DNA of 64,000 nt from the NCBI GenBank assembly GCA_020284085.1, contig JACEVL010000462.1, positions 320,723 to 384,722 on the forward strand. Direction: 5' to 3'. The notes under the pieces are model-generated. The model was not told the DNA's origin. It saw only the letters and a program-made list of their open reading frames with translations, and made no database searches. How positions within the stretch are numbered: the first letter of the stretch is position 1; the number at the start of each line of letters is the position of its first letter. Source of the stretch: Aporrectodea caliginosa. Taxonomy: Eukaryota; Annelida; Clitellata; Crassiclitellata; Lumbricidae. Shown piece after piece: positions 10,400-21,247 of the stretch. The position numbers and the translations under genes were made by a program.

Positions 10400-11032
10400 C
10401 TAGGCAAAGTTGGGGGAGGAGGCAATCTCATCAAGCCATTCCACTGATAAACTATACACCAACAAAAAGTTCTTTAATCTAAGTATAAATTGCTTCATGG
10501 ATACAGTGTTTCTTATATCCTCAGGCAGGGAATTCCATAGTGATGTCCACAACATTTCATGGAGAATTGTATCAATTTGGTTCTTGCATTGGCACCATGG
10601 TATTTATCAGATGCTCTAGTATTATAAGATAATAAATCCATCGAAGTTGGGAGACAACATGTGACGATGATACCTAAACGTGAACAGACCTATCTGTAAT
10701 TTGGTTACATCTCGTAGCTTCAGTATTCTATGTTTCAGGGACACAAATTTGGTGCTGGAGCGCCAGTACAAATTTAATTTTACACAAATAGCACGATTCT
10801 GGAGAATTACCAATGCAATCAAGCGAGAGGAATTTGCAATATCTCGTGGTGCTATAGTACTGAATTGTGGCCCTAGCAACTGTGGGATCAATATCATCAA
10901 TCCCACAACTTGCAGAGACCCTTAACTGGTCTGCAACATCAAGAACACCGTTCTCAGTAATGGTCAACAAACCCATTGAAGAACCAGGGCAATCAGTTAG
11001 AAAATGTGTCAAATGTGGGATTGGATCATGAG
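10400..11032 (-). mobile_element. non-LTR retrotransposon (LINE), 3' part
   Basis: On the minus strand the segment near 10620-10400 encodes a LINE C-terminus (LWNSLPEDIRNTVSMKQF... ending SSPNFA and a stop at 10402-10400). It is preceded by ILKLRDVTKLQIGLFTFRYH, another conserved block of reverse-transcriptase C-termini (about 10750-10660). The catalytic RT core is missing, so the copy has an internal deletion. It continues beyond the hAT insertion at 11033-11573. Confidence 0.65.
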
Positions 11033-11581
11033 CAGTGGCGTCACTAGGGGGGTGCGTGGGGTGCGGGCCGCACCGGGTGACACCTTCAGAGGGGTGACAC
11101 CAAAATTGCACTAAAAATAGAGACAGTAAGGGACATGACTGTCTAAAAAAATCGCAGAGTTTCAGCAGAAATTTATTAGTTTTAAATTAATAACAACAAC
11201 ATATAAAAACCAAACATTTTTCGTCAGTTCAGCTACACTTAAAATCACGTGATAACTTTCGTCTACACGTGCTACAAGCATGCGCTGTTTTTTTAATGAT
11301 GCAACTGCTGATCTGATGGTAAACGATTAAAATAAAAAATAAAATAAAAATATGCATTTGTAATTTCAATTCTGCTAGTTGTTTATGTCACTACCATTAC
11401 CATGCATTAGGCCTACATTTTTTATATACCAGAATTACGATTAACGAATCATTTACGAGTAACATTATACAAAAAATTACTAAGGATTCTGTATGATCTG
11501 GTAAGGGAGGAGGTCCATGGGGTGACACCATGAGTTACCGCACTGGGTGACACCAACCCTAGTGACGCCACTGATCATGAG
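11025..11581. mobile_element. hAT-type MITE with perfect 8-bp target duplication
   Basis: The element runs 11033-11573 (541 bases). It starts CAGTGGCGTCACTAGGG and ends CCCTAGTGACGCCACTG, perfect 17-base terminal inverted repeats. The 8 bases before (11025-11032) and after (11574-11581) are both ATCATGAG, the 8-bp duplication expected for hAT transposases. Subterminal GGTGACACC motifs occur at both ends. There is no transposase frame, so it is non-autonomous. It interrupts a LINE. Confidence 0.9.
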
Positions 11582-11750
11582 GAGTCTGTTTTGGAGGCCA
11601 AGGTAGAACCAATGTTCACAAAATAATCATTAAACCTATTAGCAACCTCGAACTTGTCTGAAGTACTCACATCGCTAAAGGTAAAGACCTCAGAAGTAAG
11701 AAGTTGTTAGTACCACAATTAACAATGACCTTATATTTCTTCAAGTTTTT
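11582..11750 (-). mobile_element. LINE, continuation beyond the hAT insertion
   Basis: Minus-strand residues FNDYFVNIGSTLASKT resemble the linker between endonuclease and reverse transcriptase in CR1/Jockey-type LINEs. This matches the 10400-11032 fragment in orientation and continues its frame across the MITE. Confidence 0.5.
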
Positions 11751-12115
11751 CTCATGTCATTTTCACATTCAGAAAACCTATTGGCATAGTGTACATCTTT
11801 TCAGAAGCAATGTTAGCCTTTTTAAAAACATGAAATTTTGTGAACTGTCTTCATTGCAATAAACAGTTCGCGTATACCGTGGTCCAAACACGTCGCTGAC
11901 GTATCACTTTCAGCATGTGGAATGATTTAATTTTTTTGTAGAAGAAACGTAGTAACTGACTCAGTGACTAGATTTTAAACAGTCTTCCAAGCTTTACGTA
12001 ACAGATAACAAATTAATCGAATTTAATTGATTAATCGAAGTTTAGGTTGGTAAATTATTTTAATGTCTTCAAAGCCGCACTTGACGTTGTTAAATAGCCT
12101 AAGCAGTCTACCTAT
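11751..12115. other. no gene recognised
   Basis: AT-rich spacer between the LINE remnant and the next hAT element. The minus-strand LINE may extend some way into it, but no motif can be read. Confidence 0.35.
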
Positions 12116-12117
12116 GT

Positions 12118-12680
12118 CCAGTATTGTACAGTAACGAAGTAAAAGTAACGCATTACTGTACTTAAGTAAAAATTTCAGTACTTTTACTTGTAACGAAGTA
12201 TCACAAAACTGAAATACTTTTACTTTCAGATAAGTAAAATTTAACCCATTATTCAGTACTTTTACTTCGTTACAATTCGCGTACTATTCGTTACAATGTT
12301 CGTTACTAAAAATTGCGAGAATGCATATTTTAGCAGGTGAGCCTGGTCTGATTTGAAGGAGCAATTTTATATTAGTCCCAGATTGAACATTCCACTTCCT
12401 GCAGTCGAACGCCTTTTTAGCTTGTCCGGTATAACAACGAACCATAAACAACCTTAGCTGAATGACAAGCATTTTCAGAATTTAGTCTCTTGAAAGTAAA
12501 TAAGTGGATCGAATTATAGACACAAAACTCAGTACTTTTACTTTTTACTTTAAAAGTATTATTTCGAAGAATACTTTTTACTTTTACAAAAGTATTATTT
12601 GCGATGCATACTTTTACTTAAGTAAGAAAAGTCCTGTTTACTTTTACTTTTACTTAAGTACATTTCCCCGATACTTTTAA
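12118..12680 (+). mobile_element. hAT element remnant with transposase C-terminus
   Basis: Both ends are packed with AAGTAAAAGTA-type motifs in opposite orientation (12130-12270 and 12530-12665), typical of a widespread hAT family. The centre, about 12355-12512 on the + strand, encodes the hAT dimerisation signature (IPLPAVERLFSLSG, then KHFQNLVSLKVNKW) interrupted by a stop. Exact termini were not resolved. Confidence 0.6.
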
Positions 12681-12716
12681 CCAGGGACGTCCATCCTATG
12701 GGGGGAATAAAACAAA

Positions 12717-13034
12717 AATCTTCATTGGCTTTTCAGAGGGAAAGAAATTTTTTCTACATTAAACGTCTGCTCAGTTTTTTCATTTAAGAAATTAAATCGA
12801 TGTGTTTTTCACTTGAAAAATGCTTTTCTTTGTTTTAAAATAATAAAATCATTGAGCTGTTCTCGGACCGAGCTGACGATTAGTCTTCAATTTCATATTT
12901 TTGGCGTATCGTACATGCATATATACTCAATCGGTTATACTTCGAGGTGATTGTAGGCTGGCTGCTCAGCTGGTACGTCAGTGCAGTCAGAAACCGAAAA
13001 AATTTCTTTCCCCCTGAAAAGCCAATGAAGATTT
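12717..13034. repeat. inverted-repeat element (MITE-like)
   Basis: AATCTTCATTGGCTTTTCAG plus its continuation (12717-12753) reappears inverted at about 12998-13034, with 1-2 differences over about 37 bases. The interior is unique. This is the end structure of a small inverted-repeat transposon; no target duplication was identified. Confidence 0.5.
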
Positions 13035-13084
13035 CTGCTTCTACTGAATGATCAAAAACTTAGTTTTCTAAGCTTCTATATATG

Positions 13085-13200
13085 GGAAAAATTATTTCGA
13101 TCAATCCAGCTTCTATTTAAACACAGAAATGGTTTCATCAATCCTACTTCCATTTAAGGAAACAGTTTTTTTCATCAATCCAGCTTCCATTTTAAATTGA
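13085..13200. repeat. inverted copy of the 3.5-kb foldback interior
   Basis: ATCAATCCAGCTTCTATTTA and CATCAATCCAGCTTCCATTT-type units are the reverse complement of the GAAGCTGGATTGATGAAAA units at 3515-3735. Confidence 0.65.
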
Positions 13201-13799
13201 CCATATGAACTAATTTAGCTACGGCCGGATTACCGATACCTGTTCCTGGCGAAGAAGAACTCCCGGAGGCAGCGCTGGACAGTCTGGACGGTCGCAGCCT
13301 CTTCCATCGGTCGAAGTCGACGAAAAGATCGGGCCGTATCCTGCGTTGACCCATTCACAATTAAAGGGCCTCATGGAAAGGAGACGTAACCTACGAAACA
13401 TTATCTCTAAGTTATCAAACACAAACGCAGCCAAAACTTCGCAAACTAACAAAAATGGCAAAAAAATCTGCGTTCGTCATCCAGCCATGCATAAGAAAAG
13501 GTAGACAGACGACGATGACGTCATCAACAATGAGGCGGGCGGAAACGGAAATGACGTCATCAGTTGAAAATCTTTTAATAAATGAAATAATTTATGTTAC
13601 GCTATACATTGTATAGCCTACTTCGTGCGATAGTAATAGTAGTAATAATAACAATAATTATGCCGTAAAGTTTTCGGTTTGGGAGTCTGTAAAAGTAGCA
13701 ACAATAAAGTAAACTAAAGTTAATTAAGATTGTTATGCGCTATAGCATATATTATGCGCCAAGGAATCTAATTTTGTTTTTGCGATTACCATACAAAAA

Positions 13800-13800
<1 letters not shown>
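13201..13800. other. no gene recognised
   Basis: A minus-strand open frame at 13219-13461 has a moderately complex composition but no recognisable domain and no homologous neighbour here. The rest is AT-rich spacer. Confidence 0.35.

Positions 13801-13879
<79 letters not shown>
13801..13879. repeat. (ATT)n microsatellite
   Basis: About 26 uninterrupted ATT units. The poly-isoleucine open frame across it is an artefact of the repeat. Confidence 0.95.
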
Positions 13880-13880
<1 letters not shown>

Positions 13881-14284
13881 TAGATGTTTGCCCGTCCTAA
13901 GACGGTTGAGTTTAGGGTGCGCGGGCGAGCCACTTAAAATATATGACCGGCGGCCCGCAGACCCATACAGGGCACCAGACTATCGCGCAGCGCAAAGGTC
14001 ATCACACGCGACGGCTAAAAGTTGTTAGCAGCGTAACCTACGGACTTTCATTACACGCAAATTTTAATCTCTGCGACTGTCTAAGCTTCATAACAGCGCC
14101 ACCTACCGAATTTGAATCGACGCGACGGTTTAAATTTAAATCTCCAACTCCCCTCCCCGCCTCTCTTCTGCTAACTGTGCTCTCTTTGAAACGGTACGCC
14201 CCCGGCGACGGAGTTAATATACTGAGATACAAAAGAAATCAATCTTGAGACCTCTAGCGTTGAATACTCGCTAACTACGACCTC

Positions 14285-14695
14285 AACCAGTGAGTACTCG
14301 CTGGCTGCGCCAGTCTCGAACGACCCCTAGCGGTTTCGTTTTGACTCCAGCGACCTCTAAACAGTGAGTACTCGCTGGCTGCGCCAGTCTCGAGAGACCC
14401 CACGTGCTTGCTCCTCCACTGTGTTCCTCCCTCCCTTCCTCCATCCCTCCCTCTCTCTCCGTACTTTCCTGCCGTCCATCCCTGCCGTTCGTACCTCCTT
14501 CCCTCCATCCTACGTCCGTCCGTCCCTCCCGTAGTCCCTCGCGGCGATCTAGTGTGTGGCTCACCCGTCGCTTCCCCTCCGCTTCCCATAGACGTCTTAA
14601 TAATAGCAAGCTATTATTACACAGAAATCCATGCCCATCCCATAGACGTCTTTATAATAGCTATTATATAGAAGTCCATGCCCATCCCCTTATAG
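14285..14695. repeat. short duplications and a pyrimidine-rich tract
   Basis: CAGTGAGTACTCGCTGGCTG with its continuation (about 33 bases) occurs at 14289 and 14361. From 14405 to 14545 the + strand is a CCCTCC/CTTCC-rich pyrimidine tract. At 14584-14690 a ~50-base unit with CCCATAGACGTCTTxATAAT and CCATGCCCATCCC is present twice. The open frames here are low-complexity products of these tracts. Confidence 0.6.
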
Positions 14696-14999
14696 AAATG
14701 CAGAAGGACCCATACGTCATCATCTGGCGTTGCTATGACAACCTATGCAATAATTGCGATGACGTGAATGACGTAAGCTGGCAATAAAGGCGAAAATAGC
14801 ATAACAGGCAAACAGCGTTACACCACGCACGCATCCACCGGGCAAGCAGTCAGCCAGTCACGCAGGGACAGATATTTCTGTGCGTTTATATTATTAATTA
14901 TTAGACTGTCATTAGGCCTAATTATAGCGCGCCTAAACAAAATTGGAATCTTGCACGAAAGCGTGTAACAGAAAAATCAATCATAGTAGGCCTAAATCT

Positions 15000-15650
15000 T
15001 AAACAAATATGTTTTAAGGTTAGTTTTGAAAATCGATAATGTTGCGGAAGCGGATTTGCGGATAAAGACAGGGAGTTTGTTCCATTCAGCCGGGCCGGCT
15101 AGCGCAAATGCCCTGTTAGGGCCTAGACTACCAATTTTTTTGAGTGATCGTGTCACAACAAAATCACCTTGAGACGATGAACGTAGCCCTCGTTTGGATT
15201 GGAGAGAGGAACAGGGTGTAACAAGACTTAGTGAAGAAAGGTACGCAGGAGAACAGTTTGCGTAGATTCGGTAGGGCCTACATTAAAAGACAGATTTTGA
15301 ATTTGATGCGAGCTTGAATGGGAATTAAGCCAGTGTAGTTCACGGAGGGTCAGTAGTGTGACGTGATCCCGAGGATTTAGGTTCTTGATAAGCAGCAGCG
15401 TAATGAAGAACAGCTGTAAGAGGTTGAAGGGTAGATGCAGGAAGACCATAAAGGACTGAGTTGCAGTAGTCAATTCTAGAAATGACAAGGCCAGGGCCTG
15501 TAGCCTGTAGGCCTACTAGGGTACGAACACATTTTTCGTTAAGACTTTTCTTGACTTGCCGAATGCATCTGAGATGTAGGCCTAAAAAACAGGATTTGGT
15601 TACAGAGGAGATATGAGTTTTCATAGACCGCGAGTTCGCCGAGTTATCAT
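15000..15650 (-). mobile_element. CR1/L2-like LINE reverse-transcriptase C-terminus
   Basis: Minus-strand fragments in two shifted frames show IDYCNSVLYGLPASTLQPL, then IKNLNPRDHVT and LRELHWLNSHSS, followed near 15115-15010 by a FALAGPAEWNKLP-type block. These are the standard last blocks of CR1/L2 ORF2 proteins. Several frameshifts show that it is dead. Confidence 0.75.
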
Positions 15651-16925
15651 TGCAAGGAGGACACCAAGGTCTCGGACAACGTTCATTTTATGAAATAATA
15701 TAGGGGCCTAGCCTATAGGCCAGATCGAAAATCTATAGTTTCACTATAGGAGTCTAGGACAGCAGAAGATCAAACATTCAACCACTGTTTGCACATGTAG
15801 GCTAAATACAAAACTTAACAAGCTGGCAATGTTTTGCCTCCCTCTCTCAAATTTTTTTCTTCACTGAAAAAAACTGAAATGACGTCCCTGGAATAGGCTA
15901 CGCCGCTACGGCAAGAGCGGGAACTGCAGCTTTAGCCTATTCACTATCGTTCAGTCGATAGTCTACGCCTGCGTAGAAAATTCAACAAAAGCAGAGTTTG
16001 TGACTTGGTCGCATTTGTGAACAATAGGCTACGTTGAATGAAGAACTACCGTATTATTATGCTCTATTATCAAAACTAGTGATTTAGAAGCAACAGTATT
16101 GGAACAGAACTGATGAGGAATGGATCAGAGACCTCCAATAGTATTTAAGTAAACTAGGTCAGATCGCGTATGATATTATCTGGGTCAGGTGACGCTTCCT
16201 CCCGGCTGTGGCCCGATAAGAGGTCGTTGTCGGTGTCTGCTGCCTGTGGTCGAGCCTTGAAAACGGAGTTATTCGGAAGAACTGTTAGAAAACGAAGACA
16301 AAAGCTCGAAAATCCAAAGCGAACTGAAAATTAACCGATACGAAGATTGGTTATTGCTGTTCCTCTAAGGTAAGCCATTTATTGACTGCAATGGATGCTT
16401 TTGCGTCGCGTGAAATTTCGAGGACGAATAAAACTAGGTTAGGGCCCCAAGGGGGTCTCAGGCCTTTTAACTGCGATATAATACGCTAATCGTTATTTAT
16501 GAGTAGTAAAAATGTCATTCCCAGGCAGTCGAAGGGCATTCCGAGGGTAGGGTAGTCGGGTTACCATGCGTAACTTACTTTTTATGCACGATCTCAGCGC
16601 TCGTGAATAAGCTGGTGCCCAGTGCTTGGCTTTCGAGTGGCGCTTTAGAAGTTTGGAGATTACGATTTTTAACATCAGAAACATGCATTTACGATAAATT
16701 CATTGGACAATTAGCTCAGTGTCGAAGCCAAACGGTCGCTATAGTAAACCATGTACATAATTTACATTTAATTTACATGTATAAATGAGGCCGCAAGCCC
16801 TCTCCTTGCTGTCTGATCTTCTGCCTAAGTAAATAAGTAAGTATATTCTTTATTAACCAATTGCTTATTGCACCTTGATGTACAGACATCTACAGACTTG
16901 CTGTAGAAGAAACTCATTCCTTAGT
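15651..16925. other. no gene recognised
   Basis: Mixed-composition spacer. ACGTCCCTGG near 15885 mirrors CCAGGGACGT at about 12683, hinting at a large nested element, but this is weak. A retroposon-like tail reading AAGTAAGTATATTCTTTATT (minus sense) lies near 16830. Confidence 0.35.
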
Positions 16926-17186
16926 CAAGGCCGTAATTAGGGGAGTGTTTTGGGTGTTTAAACACCCCCCGAAAATAAATAATGTATAATATAAATATTG
17001 CATTTACTAATATATACGGTGTAAGAACTAAGAGCACTCATGTGAACTTAGATGATGCAGCTCTACAGTGCTTTGAGAGCTCACAACGCTCCTGCAAACC
17101 CCTTATAGACGGTTGACTTGGTTGCTTGTCGGCTTGTTCAAGAACGAGTAAACACCCCCCCGAAACAAAATCCTGGCTACGGCCTT
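16926..17186. mobile_element. MITE, hAT-like ends
   Basis: It starts CAAGGCCGTA and ends TACGGCCTTG, perfect 10-base inverted termini. Subterminal AAACACCCCCC motifs occur on both sides. The flanks TCCTTAGT and CCTTTAGT differ by two bases and could be a worn 8-bp duplication. Confidence 0.6.
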
Positions 17187-17239
17187 GCCTTTAGTGAGTC
17201 ACTAAAAGCATCCATGTTAGGATGTGTTAGCAACTTCAT

Positions 17240-17480
17240 TTTTCTTAGCCTCGGCATATGAGGATGGATGGACATTGGACAGCCCTCACCCTTGCAGTCT
17301 GATCATCCCACTGAAAGTGTATAGTCAGCATATGCCTTATAGCTGAGTTGGCTGGGGCACAAGTAGAGTGAGTCTTGCAAATTTCTGCCTTGGTAGAAAT
17401 TTGAACCACTGATCTTCTGATTGACAGTCCAGCTATGCTAACCACTAGGCTGTTGTGCATCCTAAAGCTACACACAAACA
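17240..17480 (-). repeat. tRNA-derived SINE
   Basis: Minus-strand A-box-like TAGTGGTTAGCA and B-box-like GGTTCAAATTTC, followed by a body shared with copies at 23970, 28090, 38290, 53010 and 56235. Body landmarks are the GCAGAAATTT, ACTCAGCTATAA and CTGACTGTACAC types. Confidence 0.7.
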
Positions 17481-17661
17481 CACTATTTCAGACAACACTG
17501 GACACATTGCTGATTTGAACAGGGCATGGAAAATGGGCGTTGCACCACAGAATTCCTTGATTTAAATCTGTCTTTTAAGCCCTTAAATCATCTTGCCCTT
17601 GTCCATAAAGAGCATACAGACGACATTCAGGTGACCTTGCTGTCCTAAGTAGACTCAAAAC

Positions 17662-17925
17662 TTATGACAAACGGATACCACAGTCATCTTTTCTCTGCAA
17701 AGAAACGATAGTTTTCCTTACTTGTTCACTTGGTTTCATCCAATCCTCAAAATCTTTAGAAAGCCATAAACAGTCTTGTACATAGATTCTCTCATCTTCT
17801 CCCAAACTGTATCGACATCCACTGCTGACTACTTTGTATTTTTCACTGACAAATCCCTTCCCTTCATCTGTTATAGCAGACTCTCTTATTACACTCAACA
17901 TCCACAGAACCTGACTCTTTATCAA
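17662..17925 (-). CDS. unrecognised open frame, 87 codons
   Basis: A minus-strand frame with evenly mixed, charged, protein-like composition (DEGKGFVSEKYKVVSSGCRY, then SLGEDERIYVQDCLW and DFEDWMKPSEQVRKTIVS). I recognise no family. It has no clear splice sites, no initiator context of note and no neighbouring coding frame. It could be a fragment of a host exon, of a transposon protein, or chance. The flanks (17485-17661) show only random frames. Confidence 0.2.
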   Translation of the reverse strand: MIKSQVLWMLSVIRESAITDEGKGFVSEKYKVVSSGCRYSLGEDERIYVQDCLWLSKDFEDWMKPSEQVRKTIVSLQRKDDCGIRLS

Positions 17926-18655
17926 CTGGTGATTACACTAGGGCTGCCAGCTTTTAATTTTTGCCAATCCTGGACGCCCGCATAGTCACTTGATATGCCA
18001 CTACCAATACACGCTGTCTAAATCACTGTACATGTAATGAATGTTGCATCAGCCTAGTTATAGGATCTACAGTGTACTGAAAATAGAACTTTGTTAAAAA
18101 TTACAGTCAAATCATCAAAAAACAAACTGGCATATATATAAAATTAGAATCAACAACAAGAGCAAAATGGCTGTTAAATTCCAGTTACCTACCAGGCTTA
18201 TGGACCCAGCACAAGTGAAGTTCATCTATACATGCATGCACTGCCATGCAGATTGCCAATGTCATTTCCAATGTCATTTATTGGGTCTGTAACAGCAGAG
18301 CATAAGTCAGTGTTTTAGTTGTCGGGGGTTGGGGGTTCAACCCCCTAGTTCTTTTTCTAACCCCTCAGCTAAGTAACTGAAAATATGCTGGGGGGTTAGG
18401 TCTTGACCCCCCCGGCTGTTGCTCTGTCTTCAAGTACAAAAGAATATAGGCCTATAGCCCAATTCCTTTACTTTTAAGTAAATTAGTTACTTACTTACTG
18501 TTATGGTTTGTGACTGAGAGCGGAGAACCACTCTACAGAATTAAGGTGAAAGCCAATTTCTGTAACACGTTTATTTCCTTTTCCTCTTCTGCTATAGTTC
18601 GAGCACATGGTTGAGGCTATTTAGTATGTGGAGAAAGACATATTGCATTGAGTAG
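17926..18655. other. no gene recognised
   Basis: A G- and C-run rich patch at 18325-18415 (GGGGGTTGGGGGTTC and GACCCCCCCGGC) looks like the terminus of a decayed MITE. The rest is spacer. Confidence 0.35.
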
Positions 18656-18659
18656 AGTT

Positions 18660-19040
18660 TGGACTGAGTAATTCTGACGCAGCTGATGTTTTGCTTGAAT
18701 ATTCTAAGCTTAAAAAGAGCGATGGTTTAATGCTTGGGCAGAAATTACAGCCACTTATTACTTTGTTGGAAGTTCTACCTGTTTCATCTGCTGAGTGTGA
18801 AAGAGGATTCAGTCAGATGAATTTATGTCACACTAGTGGAAGAAACAAGCTTCTGGTGAGTTCAGTGAATGATCTGTTGATGATTGGCATCAATGGTCCA
18901 CCGTCCACCTCTTACTGCATGGAATGTAGACAAATATGTTATTTCTTGTCTTAAAGCTGGCAGACATGGTGCTTTGGACAAAGCCACTGGGTTACCAAAG
19001 AAAAAAGAAATTACAAAACATAGTCCAAAATTATTTTTGT
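18660..19040 (+). mobile_element. hAT transposase C-terminal fragment
   Basis: The + frame from about 18691 contains LEVLPVSSAECERGFSQMN, the hAT dimerisation signature of the KRBA2/ZMYM-like branch, followed by RNKLLVSSVNDLLMIGINGP. After the frame stop, the next frame reads a basic tail (KATGLPKKKEITKHS). No N-terminal transposase domains remain. Confidence 0.65.
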
Positions 19041-19134
19041 AAACTACCGGGTATAGTGTAAGAATCTATGCATTATGGTTTGTGTTATTGAATTACTTTC
19101 CAAAAACCAGGTGTTTTGTCTATGTGATCATGCA

Positions 19135-19292
19135 TGGGCGTTTTTAGGGGTGGTTTTACAGGTTCAACCCCCAAATAAATGCATTGCTATTAAAAACTAA
19201 ATATGTAGAAAAATACGACCATTTCCAATGGAAACCCCGAAAACTTAAAAGTTAAAACCCCTCTGAATTTTTTTCCGGCTACGCCCCTATGA
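19135..19292. mobile_element. short MITE-like remnant
   Basis: The ends ATGGGCGTTTTTAGGGG and GGCTACGCCCCTAT are imperfect inverted repeats around an AT-rich core, with AACCCC-type subterminal motifs. No clear target duplication. Confidence 0.35.
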
Positions 19293-19347
19293 TTATGTAA
19301 TTTCTTTGTTATGTCGCATAGATAAATTTAAAGAAGAATCTAAGATA

Positions 19348-19801
19348 GGGGCCGTCCATAAATGACGTCACGCTATTTTGGCCGATTTTTGACCCCCCCC
19401 CCTCGTCACACTTCGTCACAAAAGTCACACCCCTGAAAAATGACGTCACAAAGCTCTGACCCCCCCTAAAACGAAACTTCCACATGATAATAAAACATGT
19501 TTCAATGCCCATTTATTGTCATTGTAATAAGTATTTAAAAATCTTATGGTGACAAATATTTAAATAATTACAAAATTATTAATAATGGTGCCCGTATACA
19601 TTAAAATAATCAAAAAATTCTGAAAATTTTAATACTCAAAATTAGAGCTGTTATTTTAAGATTAAATTGTTGTTAATGGTTAAATTTAATTACACAGACG
19701 TGATGTGACGTCACACTTGGCTGACCCCCTCCCCACGTCACACATCGTCACAAATTTCCGACCCCCTCCCCTAGGCGCGTGACGTCATTTATGGACGGCC
19801 C
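19348..19801. mobile_element. MITE with GGGCCGTCCATAAATGACGT ends
   Basis: The left end GGGCCGTCCATAAATGACGT continues CACGC. The right end is its exact inverse, GCGTGACGTCATTTATGGAC then GGCCC, about 25 bases each. Subterminal GACCCCC and CGTCACA motifs are also inverted. The AT-rich core has no coding frame. Target duplication was not resolved. Palindromic MITEs with this terminal sequence are common in invertebrates. Confidence 0.8.
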
Positions 19802-20838
19802 GATATCTCATGAGTCGTCAGTTGTTTCATATTAACAACATTATAATTTAATTTAGACCTGTGATTGTGTACTTTCGAAATCTGCAAAATTTTCGACCCC
19901 CCCAGTTAGTTTTCGACAACTAAAACACTGGCATAAGTGCCATTTCACAGAGAATAGATTACAATTTGGGATCAATCTGGGACACGGGACGCACAAGGCC
20001 AATTCTGGGAGTGTCCAGGCGAATCCAGGATGGTCGGCTGTCCTAGATCACACTGACAACTTGGTCACCTAAAGCAGCATCACTTTACTTTTTTAAACCT
20101 GCTTCCAACGTCTCAGTCTCTGATCCCTTTCAATCCTCTGTAAACAAATGGTGTGAACTTGACCCAGTCCCACCCTCCTTACTCAAAGACTGCTCAGTGA
20201 TAATGGATTTTCCCCAAATGTAGGTCAGCATTACTATCAGACCAATTTGATGGTTCCTGGGAAACATGAACAAGACACCCTAATAATATTCCTATGGTTT
20301 CAATTTAAACTTCTCTTTTGTCAAAAAGATTTGTCGATTGCCAAAATTTTAGATAATAATGTGACTGAGAACTGATGGATGGCAAAACCATTTGGACTTT
20401 GCCTCAAGAAGAACATGGCCATGCATTTTGGAAGAAATTTTTATATTCTCAAGCATTGTAAATGGGTTAATTAACTGAATTTCTCCAAAAATCTGGCAGT
20501 TGACAAATGTAGCTAATTGCTAATGGAATGTTATGTTATGACTTGCAAAAACGGTGTAAACACATTAAGAGTTGGACTTTATCTCGACCACGTACAGGTG
20601 TGGTATTGGTATTTGTCGCACACTCTAAAAATTGGGCCACAGGTTGTTATGTCTTCATAATGCAGGAGCTGTGGAATAATTTAAGCCTTCATCAGGTTGA
20701 AGCTTCGCAGGTTCAGTGCAGGAGTTCATACATGTCATGCTTAAGAAGAAACGTTATACTGGAACTCGTATGTTTAGTATATGAATGATTAATGGCAAGG
20801 ACAGCAGATGTAACAAAAGTCTGACATTATTTCAATCA
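19802..20838. other. no gene recognised
   Basis: Unique-looking sequence with a C-run (GACCCCCCCAG) near 19895 and no recognisable coding or repeat motif. Confidence 0.35.
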
Positions 20839-21247
20839 TAAGGCCAAAACAAAATAATGGTGTGTTTCCGGTAACGCGACCGAGTCAATTTTTTGCCGCG
20901 ACTCGGAAAATTTAAAAAAATTTTTGTACGGAAAATTTTGTAAAAAAAAATTTTTTTTTCGGAAAATTTACAAAAAAAAATTGTTGTTGTTGCTTCACAT
21001 ACGGTACATTAAGCTCATCCTCGGCCCCTTTGCATGCCGGAGATGCAGAATCGCGACATTATAGGTGCATTCACTAAAGCAGAGACGTTCGGAAACTAGC
21101 GGTCTTTCAATGGAAATAATGGTGGCAAAATTTTGGGAAATCACTGCATAAAATTATTTTACCAAAATAAAATTATTTTCCGACCTACCTACCCAGTTTT
21201 TTTTAACTCTGTTACCGGAAACACACCATTATTTTTTTTTGGCCTAA
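20839..21247. mobile_element. PIF/Harbinger-like MITE with TAA duplication
   Basis: The element 20842-21244 starts GGCCAAAACAAAATAATGGT, continuing GTGTTTCCGGTAAC. It ends with the inverse (GTTACCGGAAACACACCATT, then a T-run and GGCC), 34-35 base inverted termini with one difference and one indel. It is flanked on both sides by TAA (20839-20841 and 21245-21247). A 3-bp TWA duplication with GGC-type ends fits PIF/Harbinger. There is no transposase. Confidence 0.8.

Noticed and set aside
13735..14028. 97-codon frame with a long isoleucine run
   Set aside because: The run is translation of the (ATT)n microsatellite; no domain follows.
14275..14787. Several overlapping frames on both strands rich in Arg/Gly or Pro/Ser
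   Set aside because: They come from a pyrimidine-rich tract and short duplications; low complexity in every frame.
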